Source: Humisphaera sp.
Lineage (GTDB): Bacteria > Planctomycetota > Phycisphaerae > Tepidisphaerales > Tepidisphaeraceae
Length of the DNA stretch: 15,171 nt
Assembly (NCBI GenBank): GCA_025351525.1
Contig: JANXVV010000605.1
Coordinates: 1-15,171, forward strand
Direction of reading: 5' to 3'
Position numbers and translations under genes: made by a program. The notes under the pieces are model-generated. The model saw only the letters and a program-made list of their open reading frames with translations, was not told the origin of the DNA and did no database searches. Positions 1 through 6,908 of this stretch are shown piece after piece; position 1 is the stretch's first letter; every line of letters starts with the position of its first letter.

Positions 1-48
1 GGCGTCTCGCCCATGCTTTTTCCGGAAGAAAAGCACGGGCGGGACGCC
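1..48. repeat. 48-nt near-perfect palindrome inside the glcF-like coding region
   Basis: Bases 1-20 and 29-48 are inverted copies with 18 of 20 positions matching (one of the two differences is a G-T pair), around an 8-nt loop that contains TCCGGA. The element may extend left of the window. The right arm continues into GACGCCCATGCCAC, which encodes HGRDAHAT, a peptide I know as a frequent by-product of REP-like repeats in Planctomycetes and Verrucomicrobia genomes. It keeps the reading frame open. Confidence 0.75.
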
Positions 49-807
49 CATGCCACCGTCCGCGTCGGCTTTTTCTCCGGGTGCGTCGGTTCGGTGCTGT
101 TCGACCGCGTCAATCAAATGGCCGTCGAACTTCTCGCGGCGTGCGGGGCGGAGGTGACCGCGCCATCGGCCCAGGTCTGCTGCGGCGCGATTCATCATCA
201 CAACGGGGCCCACGAGCCCGCCAAAGACCTGGCACGGCGGAACATCGACACCTTCCTGCCGCGCGGCCGACCGCCGGTCGATTGGATCGCCACCAATATC
301 GCCGGGTGCGGGGCCATGCTGCGGGAATATGATCTGCTCCTGCGCGATGACCCGGACTACGCCGATCGCGCCGAAGAATTTTTCCGGCGGGTGCGCGATA
401 TTTCCGAAGTGCTGCAGGAACTGGGATTGCCGGAGATGAAGCATGCGATTCATCAGACCGTCACGTATCACGATGCCTGCCATCTCGCTCACGCGCAAAA
501 AGTGACCGCCGCTCCGCGAGCGATTCTCGCCAAAATTCCCGGTCTGATCCTCCTGCCTTTGCCGGAGTGCGATATGTGTTGCGGGGCGGCGGGAACGTAT
601 AATCTGACGCAACCTGGAATGGCGACCCTGCTGGCCGAGCGCAAGCTGGATTTTATCGCCGGCACCGGTGCGGCCCTCTGTGTCACCGGCAACGCGGGGT
701 GTGCGATGCAGATTCAATCGGAGGCATCCGGGCGCGGAGTGAAGCTGAAAGTGGTGCATCCGGTGGAACTGTTATATCAGGCGGTGTTCGGGCCTACATC
801 TTTGTGA
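1..807 (+). CDS. glcF: Glycolate oxidase iron-sulfur subunit GlcF-like, C-terminal part (5' truncated by window edge)
   Basis: The frame is open to base 1, so the gene starts upstream; 268 residues are visible. Two cysteine-rich (CCG) domains follow each other. The first has FFSGCVGSVLF and ends in VCCGAIHHH; the second has TYHDACHLAHAQ, CDMCCGAAGTYNL and a final TGNAGCAMQI. This pair is typical of the C-terminal half of GlcF, the Fe-S subunit that passes electrons from glycolate oxidation by the FAD subunits (GlcD/GlcE). The N-terminal ferredoxin part would lie outside the window. Lactate-utilisation LutA/LldE and heterodisulfide-reductase HdrB proteins share CCG domains, but spacing and wording fit GlcF best. 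The ATG at 13 lies inside a palindrome and is unlikely to be the true start. The first ~20 visible residues are encoded by that palindrome and would fall in the linker between ferredoxin and CCG parts. Stop is TGA at 805-807. Confidence 0.85.
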   Translation, partial: GVSPMLFPEEKHGRDAHATVRVGFFSGCVGSVLFDRVNQMAVELLAACGAEVTAPSAQVCCGAIHHHNGAHEPAKDLARRNIDTFLPRGRPPVDWIATNIAGCGAMLREYDLLLRDDPDYADRAEEFFRRVRDISEVLQELGLPEMKHAIHQTVTYHDACHLAHAQKVTAAPRAILAKIPGLILLPLPECDMCCGAAGTYNLTQPGMATLLAERKLDFIAGTGAALCVTGNAGCAMQIQSEASGRGVKLKVVHPVELLYQAVFGPTSL

Positions 808-839
808 GTAAGCATGCGCCATAAAGGCAAAATCCCTGG

Positions 840-944
840 CCGCAAAAACGCAAAGCGCGCAAGGGAAAACGCAAAGGAAAATGCAAAAAATTGATCCGAT
901 GATTTCTTCTTTGCGTTTGCTTTGCGCTCTTTGCGGCTTTGCGG
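840..944. repeat. Large imperfect inverted repeat rich in CGCAAAG / CTTTGCG
   Basis: The left arm (about 840-884) repeats the words CCGCAAA, CGCAAAG and ACGCAAAGG. The right arm (about 901-944) reads their complement (TTTGCGTTTGC, TTTGCGCTC, TTTGCGG). Aligned as inverted copies the arms match over about 40 bases with several mismatches and short gaps, around a loop of about 15 bases. This is a widely scattered intergenic palindrome type. It lies just after glcF and could act as a transcript-end hairpin. It is part of a gene-free stretch (808-1217). In the rest of that stretch I see only a 4-bp hairpin (CCTC-TTTT-GAGG, 1065-1076) and no convincing promoter. Confidence 0.7.
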
Positions 945-1206
945 TTGCACTCATTTTGTTCGATCGCAGACCTCGTTTCTTGGCTGACGATCGGTGAGGT
1001 TTTCCCCAAAATTGATTTGCTCCGAACCCCGCATAGCTGGAATCCGTTTCATTGTGAACTTGCGCCTCTTTTGAGGACGGGCCGGATTATGCCGATGTAA
1101 GGACTTTGACGGATGCAAAAAATGCTCTGTCTTGCTCTATTCCGGAATGTAAGTAGGCTCGTCCGGCACCCTTTTTCGCAAAGTTGGGATGTGGCCGATT
1201 TGTTGC

Positions 1207-1211
1207 AGGAG
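1207..1211 (+). promoter_or_regulatory. Ribosome binding site deciding the start of the first HlyD-like gene
   Basis: AGGAG sits six bases before the ATG at 1218. The same frame is open to an ATG at 1113, but only the ATG at 1218 has a Shine-Dalgarno sequence, and it is followed at once by a signal peptide. Confidence 0.75.
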
Positions 1212-1217
1212 TTTTTC

Positions 1218-2108
1218 ATGGCGTGCAGAACCGTAATCTCAAATTTGAAATTCAAAGGACTGGGTCGTCTCACGATGGCGTTGGCCGTGGCATCTTTGTT
1301 GACCGGTTTGTCCAGTTTCGCCGCTGAAAAAGCGGTTGAAAGGGCGACCGATCGGATGCTGGAAGTGGGGATCACCAAGCCCGCCGATCAGAAGCCCCGC
1401 GAACTGCGATTCAAAAGCCTGGGGATGATCAAGTCCGTCAATGTAAAGGAAGGGGACATCATCAAAGCCGGTCAGATATTGATGGCTCAGGACGATACCG
1501 ATGAGACGGCGGAGCTGGAAATTCGGCGAAAAGACGTGACGGAAATCGGCATCAAGGCGGCGGAGGTGACCAGCCGGGCGAAGAAAGCCGAATTGAAACT
1601 GATCAAGCAGATTCACGATCAGGATGCGAAGAATGAGGCGGAATACGAGAAAGCGCAGGCCGAGGCCGAGATCGCCGATCTGAAGATCGAACAGGAAAAG
1701 CAGGATCTGGAAGTCAGGAGAGCGAAGGTCAAGCAGCAGCAAAATGTGGTGGATCGAATGACGTTGCACAGCCCGATCGATGGGATTGTGCAGACGGTTG
1801 AAGCGGATGTGGGGGAGATGGTCGATCCGAGCAAACCTCCGGTGGTGACGATCGTGAACAACACGCCGTTGATGGTGGAGGTGAATCTGCCCACGGCTAT
1901 TTCGCTCCGTCTGAAGCTCGATCAAATTCTCCGCGTCAGTTATGATAAGAAGGACTGGAAGGATGCGAAGGTCAGCTTTTTGGCTCCGATGGCCGATGCG
2001 GCGAGCGGGATGCAGAAGGTCCATTTGACCACTCCCAACGCCGAGGGAAAAACGTCGGGGTTGCAGATCTTCGTCGAGTTGCCGGACGTGCAGTTGGCGG
2101 GAAACTGA
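1218..2108 (+). CDS. HlyD/RND-type periplasmic adaptor (membrane fusion) protein
   Basis: The 296-aa product begins with a signal peptide: basic residues, then a hydrophobic core (LTMALAVASLL), with probable cleavage near SSFA/AE at about residue 35. A first half of a biotinyl-lipoyl-like domain follows (LGMIKSVNVKEGDIIKAGQIL). Then comes a long charged coiled-coil hairpin (about residues 100-180, rich in E, K and A), the second lipoyl half (LHSPIDGIVQTVEADVGEMV) and a beta-barrel-like segment. This order is that of adaptor proteins which link an inner-membrane pump to outer-membrane partners; it would act in the periplasm. It is on the short side for the family and has no membrane anchor beyond the signal peptide. 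It is the first gene of a same-strand cluster with a second adaptor and an M50 fusion protein. The ORF opens earlier (1113), but the RBS and signal peptide favour 1218. The substrate is unknown. Confidence 0.8.
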   Translation: MACRTVISNLKFKGLGRLTMALAVASLLTGLSSFAAEKAVERATDRMLEVGITKPADQKPRELRFKSLGMIKSVNVKEGDIIKAGQILMAQDDTDETAELEIRRKDVTEIGIKAAEVTSRAKKAELKLIKQIHDQDAKNEAEYEKAQAEAEIADLKIEQEKQDLEVRRAKVKQQQNVVDRMTLHSPIDGIVQTVEADVGEMVDPSKPPVVTIVNNTPLMVEVNLPTAISLRLKLDQILRVSYDKKDWKDAKVSFLAPMADAASGMQKVHLTTPNAEGKTSGLQIFVELPDVQLAGN

Positions 2109-2114
2109 TTGAGG

Positions 2115-2139
2115 TGGCATGGGCTGGTAGCCCATGCCA
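2115..2139. repeat. Perfect 11-bp stem palindrome (TGGCATGGGCT / AGCCCATGCCA)
   Basis: Bases 2115-2125 and 2129-2139 are exact inverted copies around the 3-base loop GGT. The element starts six bases after the stop of the first HlyD-like gene. No T-run follows, so it is not a classical intrinsic terminator, but it would form a stable RNA hairpin between two cluster genes and may protect the upstream message or reduce read-through. Confidence 0.8.
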
Positions 2140-2187
2140 AGGTAAACTCACGGGTTCTAACGACTGGTTTATTTAGCGGGATCGCCT

Positions 2188-4137
2188 ATGGCTTCCGGAA
2201 TAGTTGAATCATCTTCGCAGGACTCCGCGCAGCAGCCGCAGCAGAGCGGGGGGAGGTCGAAATTGGTGCAACGGCTCCTCGGATCCTCCGGCGATTTGCC
2301 TCAATTTTTGAACGACCTGCTGAACACGATGGCGGTCGTTGTGGCCGGCACGGAAGCCGCTGGGTTTGTCATCGAACGCGGCGGTGAGACCGGTCAGGAA
2401 ACCGTCCTCCGCGCCATCGCCCATCTGCGTCCCGATGACAGCGATCAAGACACCCGCGTGGCGGCCATCAAGGCGTTTCAGGAAATTATTCTCCCCTGCG
2501 TCGAGCAGGGAAAAGATGGCGCGATTGAAGTGGGCGCGCCCGATGCCGGGGAACCGCAGTATTGCCTGGTGACGCTACTTCGCAGCGGCGCGGTCATCGT
2601 GGCGGCGACGGCGGTCATCACCCGCGCCCGCGATGTCGAACGCGCCCGCCAGCGGTTGACTTCCATGCAGCTCGTCGCCGGTTATTTTGAACTGTTTCAA
2701 CTTCGCCGCGGGGCGATCGAAGCGCGCACGGTGGCACAAAGCCATCAGAATGTTTTACAACTCGCCACCGCCGTCGGCACCGCCGAAGGGTTTGAGTCGG
2801 CGGCGATGAATCTCTGCAATGAATTGGCCAACCGAACCGGCGCAACCCGCGTGTCGCTGGGATGGCTCAAGGGCAAATCGATCAAGCTTCGCGCTCTTTC
2901 CCACACCGAAAAATTCGACAAGAAGCAGGAACTGATCGTCCAGCTTGAGAAGGTGATGGAGGAATGCCTCGATCAGGAAGAACCGGTGAAGTACGAATCG
3001 GACGGCCAGCGGTCGGACAATGTCACCCGCGCTGCCGAGGCACTTTCGCGAGCCCAAGGCGGCAACAGCGTGTTGTCGCTGCCGCTGCGCCACAAAGATG
3101 ATGTGCATGGCGTGCTCACGCTCGAATTCGCCCCGCCCGCAAAATTGCCGGAAGCGGTGGTTGAGGCGTTGGTGGTTGCCACCGATATTCTCACGCCACA
3201 GCTTCGCGACCGCTATGAAAACGACCGATGGCTGGCCGTCAAAGCCGGTCATAGCATCCAGCATTTTGCCGGGCTGGCCGTCGGGCCGAAGCACATGCTG
3301 CCGAAGCTGATCATCGCGCTGGTGATCGGCCTGGCGTTCTTCGTCACGTTCTTCAAACCGATGTATCACGTCAGCGCGCCGTTCCAACTGGCGTCGATCG
3401 GCAAGCAACCGATCTCCATCCCGTTCGAGGGAACCGTTCAGGAAATCGGCATCAATCCCCGCACCGAAAAAACGTTCCAGGCCGGCGATGAAGTGAAGGA
3501 AGGGGACGTGCTGGCGATCATGGATACCAAGCAGTTGCACGAGCAGTTGTATGGTGCCCAGTCAAAGGCCGCGTCCGCCCACGCCCGCGCCGACGCCGCC
3601 CGCGATGCCGCCCGCACGCAGCCCGGCAAGTTGGCGGAGATGCGCGAAGCGCTCGAAGACGAAAAGGCTTCAAAAGCCGATGCGCGGCTGGCTCAATTGC
3701 AAATTGATGATGCTCGGATGAAGGCCTCATTCGATGGCCTCATCATTCGCGCCGACGACTTGGAGACCAAGCGCAATCTGGCCGTGAAAAAGGGCGATGT
3801 GCTGATGGAGATCGCGAAGAAGGGCGAGTTGCGGGCGGAGATGGCCGTCAGCGAAAAAGACATTCAGGAGATTCGCGAGAAAACGCAGCAAGGCAAGCTG
3901 GCGACGAGCAGTTTCCCCGGTGAATCATTCGGTTTCACGATCGACCGCATCGTGCCGATGGGCGATGCCAAGGAAGGAGACAATGTTTTTAAGGTCTATG
4001 CCACGCTCGATCAGAAGGCCGACTGGATGCGTCCCGGCATGGCCGGTGAAGCCCGCATCGACGTGGAAAAACGCCGCCTCGTCTGGATCTGGACCCACCG
4101 CCTCATCGATTTCCTCAAGCTGAAACTTTGGATGTAG
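2188..4137 (+). CDS. GAF-domain / single-pass membrane / HlyD-like adaptor fusion protein
   Basis: The 649-aa product has three parts. The cytoplasmic N-terminus (about residues 30-360) holds a GAF-like domain at about 190-340 (from VLQLATAVGTAEGFESA to SLPLRHKDDVHGVLTLEF) and, before it, a segment at about 30-170 that may be a second, degenerate GAF-like domain. One membrane helix follows at about 372-390 (PKLIIALVIGLAFFVTFF). The periplasmic part (about 391-649) is HlyD-like: lipoyl half ISIPFEGTVQEIG..VKEGDVLAIMD, a short Ala-rich coiled-coil hairpin at about 450-520, second half FDGLIIRADD, then beta-barrel sequence and a C-terminal basic and aromatic tail. GAF domains bind small ligands, so the protein could connect a cytoplasmic signal to an envelope machine; that role is inferred. 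It lies between another adaptor and an M50/HlyD fusion on the same strand. The Shine-Dalgarno before the ATG is weak (CGGGA, 2177-2181). Confidence 0.8.
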   Translation: MASGIVESSSQDSAQQPQQSGGRSKLVQRLLGSSGDLPQFLNDLLNTMAVVVAGTEAAGFVIERGGETGQETVLRAIAHLRPDDSDQDTRVAAIKAFQEIILPCVEQGKDGAIEVGAPDAGEPQYCLVTLLRSGAVIVAATAVITRARDVERARQRLTSMQLVAGYFELFQLRRGAIEARTVAQSHQNVLQLATAVGTAEGFESAAMNLCNELANRTGATRVSLGWLKGKSIKLRALSHTEKFDKKQELIVQLEKVMEECLDQEEPVKYESDGQRSDNVTRAAEALSRAQGGNSVLSLPLRHKDDVHGVLTLEFAPPAKLPEAVVEALVVATDILTPQLRDRYENDRWLAVKAGHSIQHFAGLAVGPKHMLPKLIIALVIGLAFFVTFFKPMYHVSAPFQLASIGKQPISIPFEGTVQEIGINPRTEKTFQAGDEVKEGDVLAIMDTKQLHEQLYGAQSKAASAHARADAARDAARTQPGKLAEMREALEDEKASKADARLAQLQIDDARMKASFDGLIIRADDLETKRNLAVKKGDVLMEIAKKGELRAEMAVSEKDIQEIREKTQQGKLATSSFPGESFGFTIDRIVPMGDAKEGDNVFKVYATLDQKADWMRPGMAGEARIDVEKRRLVWIWTHRLIDFLKLKLWM

Positions 4138-4145
4138 GATTAGGA

Positions 4146-4201
4146 AGTTGCCAGTTGCCAGTAAAATGCAGCGACTTGCATTTCACTGGCAACCGGCAAC
4201 T
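4146..4201. repeat. 25-bp inverted repeat built from TTGCCAGT units
   Basis: Bases 4146-4170 and 4177-4201 are inverted copies with 23 of 25 positions matching around a 6-base loop. A further partial unit (AACTGGCAACTAA, 4205-4217) follows and stops seven bases before the next ATG. The element fills almost all of the gap between the GAF-HlyD gene and the M50 gene and would place a large hairpin directly ahead of translation start. No Shine-Dalgarno is left in front of that start. Confidence 0.8.
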
Positions 4202-4224
4202 AACAACTGGCAACTAATTACACC

Positions 4225-6438
4225 ATGGCCCAACTCCGCCCGACATTTTCCGAATCCTGGTATCGCGTGGCGACGCTGAAGGCGCGCCTGCGCGGTTCTA
4301 CGCAGATTTCACGGCAGCATTATCGCGGGGAGCGATGGTACGTCGTGCGCGATCCGGCGGGCAATCAGTATCATCGGCTTTCGTCCGCCGCTTATCGTTT
4401 TGTGGGGTTGCTGGATGGCAGCCGAACGGTGGGGGAAGCCTGGGATCTGGTCGGTGGGCAGTTGGCGGATGATGCGCCGACGCAGCCGGAAGTGATCCAG
4501 ATTCTCACGCAGCTTCACGCGGCCAACCTGCTCGAAGCCAACATTACCGCCGATGCGGGCGTGCTGCTTCGCCGTCACAAGACCCTTCAAAAACGGCAGT
4601 TTCAGGGCCGCATGATGAACATCATGTTCCCGCGCATTCCGCTGTGGGATCCGAATCGCTTTTTGAAAAAGTGGATGCCGGTGATGAACTGGATCCTTAG
4701 CCGGATCGGGGCGATCGTCTGGCTGGCGGTGGTGATCGGAGCCGTCGTCTCTTTGGTGCCGTATTGGACTGAACTCGAAGCCGCCGCCGCCCATGCGATT
4801 GATGCGAAGAATAATTCACTGAATTACATCTGGCTCTTTCTGACGTTTTGCAGCATTAAGTTGATCCACGAATTGGGCCATGCTTTTTCCTGTAGACGGT
4901 TCGGCGGAGAGGTTCACGAGCTGGGAATCATGTTCCTGGTCTTTATCCCCGCGCCCTATGTGGATGCGTCGAGCGCATGGGCGCTGCCCAGCCGATGGTC
5001 GCGCATGTTTGTCGGCGCCGGCGGCATGATCTTCGAGCTTTTCGTCGCGGCGATTCTCGCCTTCGTCTGGATTCAAACCCACAACGGCGCCTATCCGCTC
5101 GTCGCTCAACTCTCCTACAACGCGATGCTGATCGCCAGCGTTTCGACCCTGATCTTCAACGCGAATCCCCTGCTGCGTTACGACGGCTATTACATTCTTT
5201 CGGACATGCTGGAGATTCCGAACCTCAGCCAAAAGGCGAAGGACTACACGCTCGGCTTAATTAAACGGCATATTTTCGGCGTCAAAAGCCCGCTGCCATT
5301 GCCGCCGCCCGGACAGCGTATCTGGCTGTTCTTTTATTCCATCACCTCCGGCGTTTATCGCATTTTCGTCGGGCTGACAATCATCCTCGTCGTCACCGGT
5401 CAAGTGCCGGTGCTGGGGGTTCTGATGGCTATCGGCGGCGTCATCACCTGGCTGGTCGTTCCGGTGGGGAAGATCGCCAACTATCTGTTGCTCGAGCCGG
5501 AACTGCATCGCAAAAGATTCCGTGCCGGAACGTTTGTCGGCGCGACGGCGGTGCTCATTTTTATCGTGGTCGGGCTGCTAAAATTCACGGTGCATTATGA
5601 AGCCACCGGCATGGCCGAGCCGGAGAGCGAGCATCGGTTTCCCCTCAACGCCAAAGCCAGTGGTTTTGTGACGGATGTGATCGCCAAGCCGGGCGATTGG
5701 GTCAATGAGGGCGATCCGATTCTGATCAGCCGTGATGATTCGCTGAAGCTGAGTCTTGAGAAGCAGAAGTTCGAGTATGAGGCCATCCGGATCCACCGCG
5801 ATGCCGCGCGGGTGGTGAACCCGAATCAGTACGCCGCCGATCTGGAGCGGCTGTCGTATCTTTCGGATCAGATGGCGATTCTTCAAAAGCAGGTCGACGA
5901 TCTGACGCTCCGCGCCCCGGCGGATGGCTACGTGATCGCCGCATCAATGGATGAGCTTAAAGGCCGCTACATCCATCAGGGTGAACCGCTGAACATAACC
6001 ATCGCCCAAACCGATGTGCTGCACATTTACGCTTTGATGGAACAGAAGGATGCGGCTCTCGCATTCATGCAACCGCCCACCACCGCTGAAGTGAGGATGG
6101 CCGGCGCGCAGTTTCACGTGATCAAAAACGATGCAGGCGATTCTGATCGTGTGCGCGTGGTTTCGTGGCAGCAGGGTTCGACCAACGACGCCCGATTCAC
6201 CGGACTGACTCAAGCCGGCGGGGGAGAAACGGCAGCCGACCCAAATGACAAATCGAATCACCGTCTGGTCACTGCGCAATTTGCGGTCATCGTCTCTGTG
6301 AAAAACGATGGGAGATACTATCCCGGTCAAAAAGCGTTTCTCCGTTTCGACATGGACAGAAGACCGCTTGTCTGGCAATGGAGCCGCAGGTTCTGGCAGT
6401 TGGTGCAGTCTCATAGTGCGAATAATAAATGGTTGTGA
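4225..6438 (+). CDS. PqqD-like / M50 site-2 metalloprotease / HlyD-like fusion protein
   Basis: The 737-aa product starts with a PqqD-like domain (about residues 25-105; RGERWYVVRDPAGNQYHRLS..VGLLDGSRTVGEAW), a winged-helix fold that in RiPP systems binds leader peptides. A multi-pass membrane region follows. A helix at about 155-180 precedes the zinc-binding motif HELGH (His215, Glu216, His219) inside a membrane segment. The second M50 motif, NANPLLRYDG, supplies Asp320. Further helices lie at about 370-430 and 434-455. The C-terminal periplasmic part (about 460-737) is HlyD-like, with lipoyl halves NAKASGFVTDVIAKPGDWVNEGDP and LRAPADGYVIAASMDELKG. All protease residues are present, so it should be an active intramembrane protease or a peptidase-derived transporter component. 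The neighbouring adaptors and SecA-like ATPase suggest joint work in export or peptide processing (inference). The start codon has no visible Shine-Dalgarno because a palindrome lies directly before it. Confidence 0.85.
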   Translation: MAQLRPTFSESWYRVATLKARLRGSTQISRQHYRGERWYVVRDPAGNQYHRLSSAAYRFVGLLDGSRTVGEAWDLVGGQLADDAPTQPEVIQILTQLHAANLLEANITADAGVLLRRHKTLQKRQFQGRMMNIMFPRIPLWDPNRFLKKWMPVMNWILSRIGAIVWLAVVIGAVVSLVPYWTELEAAAAHAIDAKNNSLNYIWLFLTFCSIKLIHELGHAFSCRRFGGEVHELGIMFLVFIPAPYVDASSAWALPSRWSRMFVGAGGMIFELFVAAILAFVWIQTHNGAYPLVAQLSYNAMLIASVSTLIFNANPLLRYDGYYILSDMLEIPNLSQKAKDYTLGLIKRHIFGVKSPLPLPPPGQRIWLFFYSITSGVYRIFVGLTIILVVTGQVPVLGVLMAIGGVITWLVVPVGKIANYLLLEPELHRKRFRAGTFVGATAVLIFIVVGLLKFTVHYEATGMAEPESEHRFPLNAKASGFVTDVIAKPGDWVNEGDPILISRDDSLKLSLEKQKFEYEAIRIHRDAARVVNPNQYAADLERLSYLSDQMAILQKQVDDLTLRAPADGYVIAASMDELKGRYIHQGEPLNITIAQTDVLHIYALMEQKDAALAFMQPPTTAEVRMAGAQFHVIKNDAGDSDRVRVVSWQQGSTNDARFTGLTQAGGGETAADPNDKSNHRLVTAQFAVIVSVKNDGRYYPGQKAFLRFDMDRRPLVWQWSRRFWQLVQSHSANNKWL

Positions 6439-6445
6439 AGAGAAG

Positions 6446-6888
6446 AAGTTGTTAGTGGAGAGTGGAAAGTGGATGGTAAATGCGGGAGAAAGAGCGTGGG
6501 ATTGCGAGATTATCGGGAATTGATTGCTTGGCGGAAGGCAATGGATCTTGCCGGCATTGTGTATCGCGAGACTCGGGAATTTCCGAGCGATGAACGATTC
6601 GGTTTGACATCGCAGATGCGACGAAGCGCCGTTTCGGTGCCCTCGAACATCGCCGAAGGCCAGGGACGAGGAACGGCGGGCGAGTTCATTCGATTTCTTC
6701 GGATTGCAAATGGTTCTCGACAGGAATTGGAGACTCAAATGTTACTCGCCAGGGAATTCGGTTTTATGTCAGACGAGAACTGCAATCGAATGGATGAATT
6801 GTCAGAGGAACTAGGCCGCATTATTTCCGGCCTGATTCGATCTCTCGAATAGCTCTCTCTCCTTGCTTTCACTATCCACTAACAACTT
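6446..6888. mobile_element. Inverted-repeat-bounded unit carrying the four-helix-bundle gene
   Basis: AAGTTGTTAGTGGA (6446-6459) and its exact complement TCCACTAACAACTT (6875-6888) form 14-bp perfect terminal inverted repeats. Similarity continues inwards for about ten more bases with one substitution and one gap (AGTGGAAAG against AGTGAAAG). Between them lies only the small four-helix-bundle gene. The left end starts eight bases after the stop of the M50 gene and the right end lies 20 bases before the SecA-like start. The protein family is known from intervening sequences in bacterial 23S rRNA, which are also bounded by inverted repeats. That this is a transferable unit is an inference; no target duplication was recognised. 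Confidence 0.5.
6496..6852 (+). CDS. Four-helix bundle protein (23S rRNA intervening-sequence protein family)
   Basis: The product of about 118 aa shows the signature of this family: an opening LRDYRELIAWRKAMDLAG, then FPSDERFGLTSQMRRSAVSV, PSNIAEGQGRG, FIRFLRIANGSRQELETQ and a final helix. The family forms a pentameric four-helix bundle; the related bAvd protein is part of diversity-generating retroelements, and others are encoded in rRNA intervening sequences, but the molecular role of stand-alone members is unknown. No reverse transcriptase or variable repeat is visible here. The start is uncertain: GTG at 6496 has GGGAG (6484-6488) at good distance, GTG at 6469 lies within the left inverted-repeat region, and TTG at 6502 is also possible. 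It stands between the M50 and SecA-like genes, and its flanking inverted repeats suggest insertion rather than functional membership of the operon. Confidence 0.85.
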   Translation: MGLRDYRELIAWRKAMDLAGIVYRETREFPSDERFGLTSQMRRSAVSVPSNIAEGQGRGTAGEFIRFLRIANGSRQELETQMLLAREFGFMSDENCNRMDELSEELGRIISGLIRSLE

Positions 6889-6908
6889 TCCACTATCAAC
6901 TACTCATC

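Noticed and set aside
772..1009. Two minus-strand frames with lysine/alanine-rich and FPLRALRF-type peptides
   Set aside because: They translate the CGCAAAG palindrome, a common source of spurious small proteins.
1101..1140. TTGACG at 1106-1111 as a promoter for the HlyD-like cluster
   Set aside because: No acceptable -10 hexamer lies 16-18 bases downstream.
6446..6888. Diversity-generating retroelement, suggested by the four-helix-bundle (Avd-like) protein
   Set aside because: No reverse transcriptase, template repeat or variable repeat was found in the window.
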